DNA from: Diplosphaera chodatii | Lineage: Eukaryota; Chlorophyta; Trebouxiophyceae; Prasiolales; Stichococcaceae | Assembly (NCBI GenBank): GCA_032358165.1 | Contig: JAALGY010000033.1 | Coordinates: forward strand, 2,728,001 to 2,792,000 | Reading direction: 5' to 3' | Length of the DNA: 64,000 bases | Part shown: positions 1-12,700 of the stretch, piece by piece | Layout: every line of letters begins with the position of its first letter | How positions within the stretch are numbered: the stretch's first letter is position 1 | Made by a program: the position numbers and the translations under genes | Notes under the pieces: generated by a model | Seen by the model: only the letters and a program-made list of their open reading frames with translations | The model's database searches: none | What the model was told of the DNA's origin: nothing

Positions 1-109
1 GCTTCTCTGCTGCCAGCGGTCTTTGACCGGGCGGGTGCGTCGCAGCACGATCAGCAATGGACTGCGTGGGTGACATATTGAGAGTCATGCAAGTACAGTG
101 GAACCATGG

Positions 110-3100
110 TCAGTTGCAAGGCAGCACATCCATACTCTGACTAGGTGAAGTGTCATCGTGTGTGTACAGCGAGCTTGGCGTAGTCACCTGCACTTGTGCA
201 GCCTCGGAGTCCCTGGGTATGTCATTGTTGTCATCCCGCTGCTGCTTGGCTAGCTGCCGCTCCGCTTCTGCCATGATCGCGGCTGTCCGCGCATCGATGC
301 TGGCCTCCGAGCTATGCGAGATCGACATGACATCTGCAATGCTCTGGCCGTCTGGCTTCTGCTGCAGCCGCTCGTCAGCTGCACAGGCACTGTGCACCCA
401 AAATTACATGCCGGCTATTGGCGGCGAGCAGCAACTCGACACCATTTCCAGCAAGTGATCTCACACACATGGCTGTGAAGCTATCAACAGCGCACCGGCT
501 TCCATCATCACGTTTGCCAGATACTCCGCTCGCTGCTCGCCCTTCGAGTTGGATGCCATGATGGTGCGGCGCGCCTGCGACAAGCAAGCAAGGATGGTCA
601 TGACATATATCAAGACCCAACTTGGCGTTGCAAACATGCAATCGTGCCACAGGATGTCGTGATCATGACAGGCAGGGTGGTGCACGTTTGACAGCCCTCA
701 AAACAGCATGGGACGTGGACGTGACGTGGTAGATCACCTGTGCTCTTTGTGAGTTGTCTTCTTGACGTGTTTCAAATGTTGGATGATGTGATATAGTTGA
801 AATTCGAAGCTATGCACAAACTTGCGCATAGAGCACAGGACAGAACAACCATCTGCACTTCTTGGAAAGTTTAATGCGACATGCGCGTAGCCGCTTGGAA
901 GCTGAGAACGGTAATCCGCAGCAAAACATACGGTGGGATACGGGAGGCTAAGGGACCCCTTCTGCGGCGGTGTGCACTACCCTTTGGTTCACAGGTAATG
1001 CAACAGCTTTGAGCTTGCAATCTTGATTGCAGTCAGGGAAGAATGGGCGTCGCGGCGGCAGGGCAGCAACACGCTGCCATGCGGTGCTAGTAGTGGTCAC
1101 GGTGCTCGCATGTGTGATTTGAAGTGCACAGTCTTCAGCTCTTGCCGAGGTCCTGCTTGGCAGCCCGGAGCGCTTCTGCAGCCTTCGCCTTGTCAGCGTT
1201 TGCCCTCGCTGTCTCAGCCTTGAGGGCCTGTGCATCGTATGCAACGTCGTCAAGTCCTTGGCATGTGCGAGTGATGAGCAAGTGCCCCTTAGAAACTCGC
1301 AGGTGGCAGTGTTCTATGTTCCATACAGCTGAAAGCTGACCTTGTACAGCTGAGTGCCGCAGCTGGCGTCCCCAGGCAGCAGCAGCCGGAAGCGCGCCTC
1401 CGGCATCCGCATCAGCAGCTTACCGTCCAGCAGGGGTGGCACCACGCCGCCTGCATCATCATGCCAGATGTTTGCTGGGCACTTGCAATGGAACTGCACC
1501 CTTTGCTCATCCCACACATGCAACATGTCGGTGCATAAATGTGAAACCACAGCAGGCATGATACGATCCAGGATGGCTGCAGAGGCACCTTTCCACTGGA
1601 AAATGCCATTGCATGCGCTGTTGAACCAATCAGCGACCTCCTCTTTGGTCCACTTCGATGGGTGCTTGACTTGCACCTTGAACCGCTGCTGATGCGCATC
1701 TGCAACACCAGCAGAAGCGATGGCTTCGTCGTTTACTGTGCAGACAGTGCGAACTCTTCCAACACGAGGCGCGCGAATATGCAGAAACAGCCGCCTGCAC
1801 AGAGGCGGCGCACCATGGTCGACGAGAGGGACCTCCGTGCGGGACTCTGAGGCGGCGTTGGGCTCCAGGCCGGCCATCATGCAGGCGTTGCGCAGCGTGT
1901 TGAGGGTGTGCTCGGTGTCAGAGGCGCCGGGCGCAACGGTCACGACCACCACTGTGCGCGCCCTGCTGGCGGCACCAGCGTCGCTTGGGTTGGACCGCGA
2001 CTCACGCCTTGCGCTCTTGGCTTTGCGGGGGCTGGTGGTGCTGCAGGGCGCAACACGGGGAAAACTGACCAGGACCCACCAAACGCTGAAGATTGCAGCG
2101 CTCTCTCGCCTGTCCACCTGCTCGCAGCCCCCAGGCATCAAGTACAGGAAGGCGTCGTGTGAAATGCAGAGTATGTACTGCACAGGCGCACGGACCTGGC
2201 GTTCAAGGTGTCCGTTTCAAAGCTGTCGCGCAGCAGCATGGTCAGCGGGCTGGAGCGATAGGGCACCCGCAGGCTTTTGTTGCTGGTTCGCATCATCTGG
2301 CTGCGCACCCGCACACAGTCCTGCATTGTGAGCAGAAGACCATGCTTCAGCGCTGCTGCCCGGCAAACATGCTGCATGACGATGTAATGCGATGTGCCTG
2401 CCCAGCATCCACAGAGCAGCTGACGCATACAGTCGAACCTTGAGAGCCGACAGGCTGGTGTTGATGTCAGCCGTCTGTTTGATCTGCTCCTTGGAGTGAT
2501 AGGTGCTGTCTCCTGAGCGTTCGCTGCCTGCCAGATCTACAAATGTGATGCTGCCACACCGCTGCTGCGTTGTGCCTGTTGTGGGTTAGACGCACATGCA
2601 ATATCAGCATCAACAGGTTGGCAGAGGTGAATGCTCAGCGTCTGTGGCTCTGAACACAGTTTAATTTGCTCGCACATCAGGTCGCTGCTGTGTACCTTGG
2701 CCTCTGGGATGCATGTACAGGCGGTAGAAGGCGTGCGAGCGGGAGGAGTCTGTGTTTTTCAGCGTGCTGCAGGTGACACGCTGACCCGCCGCAAAGCCCA
2801 GGACCTCCAGCAAGGCGTGCCCGCTCTTCACCTGCACTGTTGCTGCTGAGACCTGCCAAGCGTAAATCGATTCAAATTTGATAGCCGAGCTTCCGCACCA
2901 ACTCCTGACAGCAACAGCCTTGTGATACAGTCAGCACCATTGCAACTGCACAGCTGTCCACAATACCCGATGGTACCTGCACATTGCCGGAGGCGTCTTC
3001 CCGCACTTGCAGCTTTTCGCCACTCTTGAGCAGGTCGAAGCAGAACTTGCCCGAGACTTCAAAACATGCGACCCGCACTTGCGTGCCGTCCAATGGGGTG

Positions 3101-4186
3101 CTCCCACCATCTTGACCGCCTGTCTGGTCACATGACTGCTTAGGCCTCGACGTTGTAGAACTTGAGCAGCTGCCAACGTGCTGTTCTACAGGTCGACACC
3201 ATGACTTGCCTTGGAAGAGGGAAGCTGCTGCGTGCTGCAGGATGCCCGACATGGTGAATGTTTTCCCTGCATGTGATGCTCACTGCAATATCAGGGCTGA
3301 TGCTGTACATCTTTGGGTTATAGCCTGGCAGGGATCGTCTCAAGCATCACTCACCCGAGCCGGTCTGTCCAAACATGCACACAGTGCCGTGCCCGCCGTT
3401 CGCTGCCAGCTCGAAGAGCTGCAGCATGAGCCAGATGTCCATGTTGTCGGTTGCGTGCAGAGGCTGTAAGCATGTCAGCTGCGTGCGGAGCCCCGTGCAA
3501 AAGTGCTGCAACTGTTGGAACCGAGGCCTCACCTCGTCAAGTTGCACATCTCTGCATAGCTCCTCCGTGCTTGTGTTCTCATCAAAGCACGGTACTGGGA
3601 AGCAGTGGTTGCTGAGGAATGCGTGCTGCAGGTCCGGGTGCATGCGGCAGTCGTGCACCATTGGAGCACCCTCTGCAAAATTGGACAGCATGATCATAAT
3701 GCATCATCAACTGGAGTGTATGCAAGCAGAAATGGTGACAAGCCGGTGCTCAGCAACCTGGGCCGACGGTGAGCACGTCGAACTCCCGCGCAGCCAGCTC
3801 CTTGTCATTGATGGGCCGCTTCCTGCAGTACACCTGGAGCACAGGCAATCCATCAATCAGACACCTCGTCTGCACCTGTGGTGCCGCGGCATTGAACATC
3901 CAACTGACCCTGTTCTTGGGATCATCACCTGCACGTCCTGCGCCGAGTACTGCAGCACCGCCTGGTCCCCGCCGCCCTCGGAGCGGCGCCCCGACTCCCG
4001 GGTGATGGCCGACTCAAAGGGCGCCGAGTACATCTTGCGGATGGTGCGCTTGTCAAAGTTTTTCCGCGTGCTGATCTCCTTGGTGCCCGCCTGGCCGCTC
4101 TGTTTGCTTGGCGACGCCATCAGCTGCTGGGGATGTGGCCCGCCTGCGTCCACCGCTTGCAGGCCGCAGCTGCAGAAGCGTGGCAA
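110..4186 (-). CDS. Kinesin motor protein, kinesin-13-like, with SAM-like tail
   Basis: Microtubule motor ATPase assembled from about ten exons read right to left. The N-terminal exon (4186 to ~3935) is basic; an alternative start is the Met at 4120. The motor follows: RKRPINDKELA (~3800), MVHDCRMHPDL (~3640), the P-loop GQTGSGKT split by an intron (~3370/3260), a segment with KLQVREDASGNVQ (~3000), switch I SSRSH (~2750), switch II DLAGSE (~2540), and the neck-proximal VPYRSSPLT (~2270) and VTVAPGASDTEHTLNTLRN (~1920). The RKRP opening and the KLxxREDxxxxVxV segment resemble the microtubule-depolymerising kinesin-13 family. Downstream, WTKEEVADWF and LLDGKLLMRMPE (~1650 and ~1420) look like a SAM domain interrupted by an intron, followed by an Ala/Lys/Glu-rich probable coiled coil (~1250-1140) and a last exon ending at 110. 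Motor identity is firm; the subfamily and some exon edges are inferred. Confidence 0.88.
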
Positions 4187-5297
4187 GATCAGCCTTTGAC
4201 ACGGCCTGCATACAGTAGGTTTAGATCACTATAGACATGTGCACACCAGGCGTTGTGGCAAGCCGTTGGTCTCTTGAGATCTCCATCATCAAGGGATACC
4301 GTCTTACCTCGAGGTGTCCGATCGCAGTCGAAGCGTCGATGACGGTCGACAACGCCGGTCCAGCAATCGTCAGGATACGTGTAGGAACTACTCGTTGTCA
4401 AAGCCAGATCTGCGCCGGCCGTTCGGCAAGGACAAACGGCACAGAATTCACTCACGATCCTGACCCCTCTGACATTTTGGTCAACTGTAATGGCATGCAA
4501 TGATCCGTAAAGCGTGCTACACTGATGTGTATCTGTCCCTTATCGTCCTGGCCTTTGCGGATGTATGCTTACTCTTCTACCTCTGATCTGGCGTGGGCAA
4601 CGAGGAGTGCGAATCAGTCAAAGTAGGTGCTGAACAGGCGTTACTGCAACAGCTGGCAAGAATCATGTACTCTACAGAGCCTCCCAGCCTTCAGCAGCGA
4701 CTCAGCTGGCGGCAGCACAATAGGGTTGAGGCTCTGAGGGCAGCTGAGCGGCTTTCGTTTGCACAAACGGACCCGAGGCTGTAAGAAGTAGGATGTTGTA
4801 CTGCCCAAGTCGTCAGATCAGTAAACGCAAGATGATTTTCACAGCCAAATTCCACACCCATGACACCAGATGCACCCATTGTCGTGATTCACTGCTCGAA
4901 ACAGCTGATCGCGCATTGCATACCGGCTGGCTATACGCCTGCTGATATAATGGCCAGAAGGTCAGCTCCTGGTCTGCACTTCAACTGCTGCACCCGTTCA
5001 TGTCCGACGTTGGTAATGCACAAATGCGGCACACGCACACCTACCCGCACTGATTGAACTGGAGGTGCCAGGGCAAGTGCGGCATCGTCGTGGCCCGCCG
5101 TGCCTGACACGGCTTGGCCTGCACATGCAGGCTGGTAATCGCCACTTTTGGTGGCTGACACACCCAGCGTGGAGGGCCACGCAGCGGCAGCTCTAAGGGA
5201 TTCCGCGCACCGTGGCACCAGCAGCTGGTGCCCAACGAGCTTGCGATACGTCCTCCGGCTCCGAGGGCATTGCCAACATTGGCGCTGACAGCGTTCC
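4187..5297. other. Intergenic region between divergent genes, with one candidate exon
   Basis: This stretch separates the kinesin (minus) from the GT77 gene (plus) and must hold both promoters. One open stretch at 4593-4784 on the plus strand looks coding in composition. It has an internal Met at 4666 and ends next to a good donor (GTAAGAAG at ~4785). It may be a 5' exon of the GT77 transcript or a short separate gene. The GT77 protein has its own convincing start at 5298, so the link is unproven. Nothing else is recognised. Confidence 0.4.
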
Positions 5298-8200
5298 ATG
5301 TCGCCAAGGACCATAGCATTTGTTCTTGCCGCACCAAGCTGCGCAGCACTGCTGCTCGTGGTTGGGCTTCTGCACACGCTTCAAGGGTGCGTTTGCTCTG
5401 TAGGCATGATGCTCGTGATCCAAGGCTGGTTGCAAACCCCCGTAACGCTGCAGTTGCTGATATGTGCGGGCGGCTGGATCAGGAATCGGGATGGAACGAC
5501 GTTGCACAACTTCATCGGCCAGCAAGACGTGGTACAGCACCTGCTTGAGGACTGTGTCGAGTGCTACAGGGTTATGCAGGTGGCATGCGATTTTCATGCA
5601 ATGAGTTTGCATACCTGTGCAGGTCCACAGCGCGGCGCTCAACTCGCAATTGCGGGACGAGCTGAAACGGGTGCAGCAGTTGCGCCACAGCCTAGATGAG
5701 CAGGTTTCAGCAAGCGCCAGGCAGCAGAGTGGGCAGCCACAGAGCAGCGGCAATGTCAAGGAGACAACAGACAGCCTTCTTGGCACAGCCATTGGGCAAC
5801 GGCAGCAGCAGCAGGAGACGCAGGTGTTGGATGTACACTGCAGTGCATTTTTCTGCACCCAGACCTTGCGGCAATTGGCTGACGTGCACAGGTGATTCGC
5901 AGGGCATCAAGCACTGGACGCTGGAATCCATTCCGCGCAATACCACAGTGTTCGTGTCATTCTCGAACAAGCACTATTCAGACTTCATGCTGAATTGGAG
6001 CAAACACCTGCAGCGATTACAGGTGCTGGCTCTTTTAGGCACTCACAACCATCGGCAGCACCGTCCGCCCTTGACCATATATCTCATGTGCTGAATGGTG
6101 CACCTCAACGTGCAAGCAGATGGCGCATATTGTGGTGCCCTTTGACACTGAGACAGAGGAGAGATGTCGACGGCATAACATCGTGTTGATGCCATACGAC
6201 ACAAAGCTGGAGGCAGAGTAAGCATTTCCCCGTTGCGTGTTCACGCGTGCTGCATTTGGCAGCAGTCTTCAGACTTCATATCAGCGCCTCATCCTTCTTC
6301 ATGGACGTATCACAGGAACATGCGGAACAACGGAACCAAGTTCAGGCAGCTGGCCACCCAGAAGCCGCGCATTGTAAATCGGCTTTTCCAAACCTACGGG
6401 TTTGAGACCATCATTCTTTCAGACACGGACACAGTCTGGCTGCGTGACCCAACAGGTGCCCCGCATGACTTGACAGTACAGCTCATGCTTATGTGGCGTT
6501 CTCGCGACTGCTGGCTGACCGTGGCGTGGTGGTTGATGTGCAGACTACATTAGGCAGCACCCAGTTGCGGATGTGTTGATCTCGACAGACTGTGCCTCAC
6601 ACGAGGTGTGCAGACGACCGTGTTGTCCGTGTAGCTTGGGTTGAGCACGGTGCTCTCCAGCCTCGACAACAGTGTTGTGCCTGTCCAGGCGGAGGCGCGC
6701 CAGCTGAGGAATGTGCTGCGCTGTGGGCACGTCGCAGGCGAGCCTGCAAATAGTTGCCATGGCTATTCGAGCTCGGTTGTTTGGCTGGGAACCCTCAAGC
6801 TCTTTGACCAGCGACGGTGCTCGCAGCTCTGACCTTAGCTTCAATGCAGGCAGCACATGCTGTAATGCATACAACACGGGCATCTTGGTGCTGCGCAACC
6901 GCCCGGCAACGCTCGAGCTCATGGACGCCTGGCACCAGCGGCTGGCCAACCCCGACGCAAAAGAAGCGTGCGTCCACATTCCAGCTCTACACCGGACAAA
7001 ATGTGTCTGCTCCTCCTTGATATGGGGCTGACATGGACTCGTCTTGCTGCCGCCCGCCGCTGACCTGCATTGACATTGTTAATGTGCCAGGTCCAAGGAC
7101 AAGGACTACCTGGACAAGAACTACCGGATAGGAGATCAGGTTGGCCTTCGGTGCCACTCGTCGCAGTCAGTCGCATGGCAGATCTCGTCCGTATGTTTTC
7201 CTGCACTGCACAGCAGGGCAACCTCGCGTACACGGCTGCATGCAGGTCATGCTGAACGAGATCATCATGCGCGGCGGCCACCAGCCCATCAAGCCACTGG
7301 AGGCGGACCCCTCTGCGGCGCTTGGCTTCCACGGCAAGGTGGCCATCCACGCGCTGCCGGTGCTGCTGTTCGCCAGCGGGTACACGCACTTCATCCAGCG
7401 GCTGACAGACAGGCAAGGGCGCGAGCGGCTTGGTTATCAACCAAGCGCCAGCGCTGCCACATGCTGCCTTCGGCCTGCTGACTGCATCAGTGCAATCAGA
7501 TGCGCTCTGCATTGCACAGGTTCGCCGTCATGCCCATCGTGGTGCACGCAACGTTCCAGCGGGATGAGAACCCTGGGAAGCTGTCCCGCTTCCGGGAGTG
7601 GAACTGGTGGCTGCAGGTCGGTTGTATTGCTCGGCTGCCTTGGAGATGCCCCGCATCGCAGAGTGCGCAGGGTATGCAAGCATCGGAGCTGATTTGTCAG
7701 CCATGTCATATCCGGAGGATGACAACTCGGATGTCACCCCTGCAGGATCCACCGGCGTACTACTCCGAGGGCAACTTCATGTCGTATGGCAACGGCGTGC
7801 GCGACTTCATCGATCGCACACAGGCCGGCTACAGGCACGGCACCATGACCCACTTCCACCAGCACCAGCTGGCGGCCGCCTACCAGCTGGCCGCCTTTCA
7901 GCACGCCCTCGCCATTGCCAGGTGCGACGCCAATGTGGCAAGTGACATGCTACCCTGATGTTTTGAGCAGCGACTGCTCTGGCCCGCAGCTGCGCTTCCT
8001 GCTGTTCCCTATGCTGCGGTACCGCCGGCCCAGGCCGGCCTGGCTGCCACCCTTGGCACCGTGTGAAGCGGTCAATCTAGGCAGCAAAGTGGGCCGCCTC
8101 TCCTTGGGCGCAGGGCGCTCAACAGGACGCTGATCCTGCCGCAGATGTGGTGCTACTGCGACCAGGACGCGGATGCAGAGGTGCTCAGGGACTGCACCGC

Positions 8201-9668
8201 GGGGGGCACCGACATGGAGCTGCCCTTCAGGTGGGGCTTCTTGCATCCTGTGCACCTGCATCTGGGCCGACACGGTATGGGCCAACTGCACCTCACAGCA
8301 TCCTGTTTTGCGACAATTACATTCGCATCAATTCGTCTTGCGCAGGTGTCCGATCGACTTCTACGTCATCGTGTCAAAGCTGCAGAAGTCGGGTGCCTCG
8401 CTGCGCCACCCCAGGTTCCTGCAGAACCCCCAGGCAGGCTCTCCTACACATCCGAGCATCCATGTTTCCCGGGGCCACCCTGCTCTGCGGCTTTCCCGAT
8501 ATCTGCTGACCCACATGCTGTTGTGTGGTGGTCTATGTGCATGGTGCGTTCACATACGATGGCATGCCTGCTTCCTTGGCACCGCGGAATGTGGGTGGAG
8601 ACCAGGTGCGGCTGCAACCTGTCGCAGGTGCCAGATGCAGTCAGGTTCTCCGTCGCGCCAGTGGAGCTCCATCCGCCTGATGGGCAGCTGCCGACCACGG
8701 CGCAGGGGCCCAAAATCGCAGCGCACGTGCGCGCAGGGATGAACGATCAGCAGCTCAAGGTGCTGAGTAGTCTGCGCCAGCTGCACAGCATTGCTCACTG
8801 GGTGCCCATGCAAGCCTGGGACTGGACGGATACCATTGTGGTCACACAATGCACACAACCATCATTCTTGATCATGGCTCATGCACAGGCCGCGCTGTCG
8901 GCCTGGGAGGGTAGCAGGGTGCTGCACTGGCACAACTTTGAGCCAGGAGCATTTGGCGGCTATGTCAGCAACACCGACAACATATTCTTTGACAGCAAGG
9001 TCTACCTGCCGCTGACATATTACCAGGGCTGGTGCGCACCGCGAATGGGACCTGCAGTGGACGTCACTGTCTGTCATGCACATGTGGCTGACAGCGCGTC
9101 ATCTGTGTTTCGGCCTGTCATTCCCAAATCCTTTTATAGGCGCCGCCAAGCAGGCCAGATGCAATCAGTGTGCTCGGCTCATGTGCGCAGGTGCTGCAGT
9201 GGCAGCTACTGGGTCGATAAGTTTGAGGTCGTCAACTGGCCATACATCAGGGGCACCGACCTTGCGAAAGCCCGGAGGTTGGGACAGCTGGATGGCACTT
9301 GGCGCCCACCAGTCTTTGAGCGGCCCAACTGGTGTGACACCACTGCTGGGGCCCCCTTTTCCACACATTTTTTTGTTGAGACGACCGAGCCGCTCGAAAT
9401 GGTAACTGGGTGTGAGGCAGCAGCGCAGACCAGAGCGCCAACGTTGTTTGTCTTGCCCAGGTGTGAGGGGACGCTGAAGCCGCTCAACCAGAAGTTTGCA
9501 GGGTATGCCAACCATCCCTGCCGATACTTGGGGGACCCAGACTATGGACCAGTAGACACAACAAACAGAGTGGGCAGCAACAGCACCGCAGTCAGGTGGT
9601 CCGCAGAGCAGGCGCACAGAACCGTGCAGCAGCGCCAGGGCAGCAGGCACAAAACGCACGAACAGTAG
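5298..9668 (+). CDS. GT77 family glycosyltransferase (RRA/XEG113-like arabinosyltransferase)
   Basis: Probable Golgi type II membrane glycosyltransferase. The start at 5298 opens with a short polar stretch and one hydrophobic signal-anchor (~residues 5-28), then a Gln/Arg/Glu-rich stem (5624-5829). The catalytic part follows: VFVSFSNKHYSDFMLNW (~5950), VVPFDTETEERC (~6130), ILSDTDTVWLRDP with the DxD-like DTD (~6415-6455), VADVLISTDCASHE (~6560), CNAYNTGILVLRNRPAT (~6865), MPIVVHATFQRDENPGKL (~7530), and a later exon LILPQMWCYCDQ (~8135) with CPIDFYV (~8345). In plants the GT77 family contains arabinosyltransferases acting on extensins and pectin-side galactosyl/xylosyl transferases. The LPxxWCxxD block and CPxD block are most like the XEG113/RRA group. 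The acceptor is unknown. The final exon ends at 9668, 127 bp from the convergent TIC236-like gene. Exon joins in the last third are the least certain. Confidence 0.85.
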
Positions 9669-9795
9669 CTGGAGCAGGGCTGGCACGTTCTCGTGTGCCT
9701 GACAACTATGGGGCACAGCAAAGAATAGAGGCCTGATGGTGCTTCTGACACCGCTGACGGCACTATCTAGAATGCATGGACTGTTCGCTCCATGA

Positions 9796-12700
9796 TCACT
9801 TGTTCCCTGCAAAGGGGACGCCCTCGCCCGAGTACTGGAACAGCAGCGTGCGTGGGTAGGGCGACGACGATGCGATGTTGAACTGCATGCGCAGGCGCTG
9901 GCTGAGCGCATAGTTCAGCGTCCACTGCGTCGCAATGTCAGAGTCGCGCAGCTTGCGGCTCATTGCAGCCTGCAGACTGCGCCCAAATTGGACCTGCAGC
10001 ATGAGCATGTGAACTTGTGTGGATTGTGTGAATTTTAGCATGGTGCAAAATGGATATTGCTGTCAACAAGCAATGCTGACGTCAGACGGCACATGCTTCA
10101 CCGCCGTCATTGCACCACACCAATGCAATGCTGTGTATGGGATCTGACCCGTGCTGCGATGCGGAGGTGCTGGTCAGCAGGGCCCACCTCGACCTCGGTG
10201 CCCATGGTGAGGCTTGAGAGCACGTTGGTGGGGTCGGAGTTGGGGTCCAGGCTGAGCAGTCCCGGGATGCTGGGCGCACTCACCAGCCGCCACCTGCACA
10301 CAGCATCAACTTCTTGATAATGTGCCAGACCAGCGCATGTGTTTGTCCAAGTGTTGTGTGATCCTCCATCGCTCGCACGGCAAGTGTGGCGTCGTAACAC
10401 TTTCGCCGCCTTGAGATGCCGGCAGAGCACTCATGCTGCCAGAGTGCCCGTCGCCACGGCAGCACGGCGCACCGGGCCTGGCCGACGCGGCCCTGCGTCT
10501 CCAGCTTGGGCATGAGGGTGGACAGGGTGTTGGAGGCGAGGGAGGACAGCGCCAGCTGCCCGTCCTCCGCCAGCAGCGCCCCCGCCAGCTGCCCCTCGAA
10601 GATGCGCGCCGCCTCCGCCGCGTCCAGCTGCTCCACGCCCTCCCCGCCCGCTGCGCACACGCGCAGCCGCCGCAGTTGGGTTGAGCGCACAGGCGGCACG
10701 GCAGCGGCTCATTCTGAATGCAGCCTCGGCAGTGCTGCATGCAAGTAGGCTGTGCGTGCTGCCTGCATCTCTGCAGCTTCTGGTGGCATCGAAGGGGGCA
10801 GCCGATGCTCATGACACTGGTCTGATGCACGCTCATGGAGCCCCTCAAGGTGGAGGGCCATCCAGTAGTCCAACTACAAAGCCCCTCGCAACAGGGCGCG
10901 ATTCGGGGGTGACAAAATCATGTCCCCGCAGGCAAATTTCCACCGCTGACACCGGCAATGAGCGCACCGCCGGCGGCGGGGGCGTTGGAGCGCGGCCCGG
11001 ACGTCAGCACGATGTGGTCCTGCCAGGCGGAGGCGCGGCCGTTGATGTGCGCCCGCAGCCGGCTGCCCGCCAGCGCCACGTCCACCGCCGGGTCCAGCCC
11101 CGCGTCGGGGGAGAACACCAGCCGGTTGGGGTGCTCCCGGTCCAGCTGCAGCTGCGTCGCCACCAGGTTGATCTCGCCGCCCTGCAGCCTGCAGCCACGC
11201 CACACACCCCCGCTTGCCGTTTGACCAGCCAGCAGTCTGGTGGACTCTGCCTGTTTGGGACCATGTGTGCAGCAGCAGGGCTGCAGGCGGCAGCAGGCCG
11301 CGGTGGGAGGTGGCCTGCTTGGGGAGCGGCCTCTGTGGAAAGCGGCACATCACTTGGCAGAGGGGCGGCGCACCGGATGGTGCCGGCCAGCTTGAGGTGG
11401 GCGGGGTCCGCGGGCCCGTTGGCCACCAGCTCCCCGGCGATGCCGAAGTTGAGCACGTTCATGGGGTACAGCACCCGCAGGTCCGGGCCCAGCTGCACCG
11501 TCAGCCCGTGCAGCACCAGGTTGTCCGCGCGCGCCTCCCCCGCGCCCGGCGCCTGCGGGCAGCGGGTCGCAGCGGTCGCCATGCTGACTCGGGCGACCGC
11601 CACGGGATCCCAGTCCGCCGTGAGTCGGCTGCCAACCCCGACTGACACAGAGCGGAATGTGCAGCCTCTGTGCAACAAAACCTGGCAGTGCTTGGCATGC
11701 AGCCCAGGCAGCAGCTGGAGGCTGTGGAGGACACCGCCAGCGCTTGGAAAACCAGGCACCAGGCCCCGGCACGCTGTGCCGACATGCACGCCGCACCTGC
11801 GGCTCCAGGCGGGACAGGGAGCGGCCCAGGGCGGAGCCGCGCTTGGCGCTGAGCGCCGTGAAGGCCTGGCTGATCAGGCCGCCCTGCCGCTCGCCCTGCG
11901 CAAATGCGCTGGCCTGCACGCAGGTACCGGCGGCCCCATCAGCCGGACGGCAACTGAGGTCTGCTTGCCTGACCTCCTGACCTCTGCCTGCAGGGCGGGC
12001 ACAGTGGTGACGGCGCCCTCCAGTGTGACACTGCACAGACCTGGGGGCTGCCGGCGGCGGGGGGGAGGCTGGCGCCGCCGACTGCGGCGGCGGGGGAGGC
12101 GGGGGCGGCCTGCGGGAACAGGAAGGCGGCGCCGCGGGACACCCGCACCGAGCCGCCCACCACCGGCCGCAGCAGGCTGCGCTCCACGTTCACCTCCGCG
12201 TCCAGGCAGCCTGCAGGGGGTGTGGCCGCACCCCCTGAGCCCCCTTGCGGCCTCATTGCGCGCGTTCAAGCGCCGCAGTATGTGCCTACTGTGACAGTGT
12301 GCAAGGTGTAACATGTACTGCCGACCCAGGGTGAGAAGCAGCTGCAGCCGACCTGTGTACAGGTTGCGTGCGCGCAGCTCCAGGTTGTGCAGGTCCAGCG
12401 AGATGGCCGCCGGCTCGCTGCCCACCGGCGGCTGCTGCAGCAGCCTGCAGGTGCCCAGCAAAGCAGCCTATCTGTACCGTTGTTGTCACGTGCTTGCTGT
12501 CCATGCACAACCAAGCGCAGCCAATGCCAGCAGGACGCAGCTCAGCCGGGAGGTTCTGCCCAGTTGCAGCCGGCTGTGAAGGAGGCGCGCACCTGCGGGG
12601 CGGTGGCTGCAGGGGCAGCTGGCCGCGCATGCGGATGTGGCCGCGGCGGCCGACCCGAGCGTCCAGTGCCTCCACCCGCAGCCGGCTGCCGTCGTCTTCG

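Noticed and set aside
8145..9668. Single 507-codon exon for the end of the GT77 gene
   Set aside because: The frame is open throughout, but several conserved pieces (for example CPIDFYV at ~8345) read in other frames and splice-like borders are present. It is better treated as several exons, of which only some use this frame.
10681..12294. Plus-strand ORF of 537 codons
   Set aside because: It overlaps TamB-like exons on the minus strand that match TIC236 blocks. The plus-strand translation is Arg/Gly/Pro noise.
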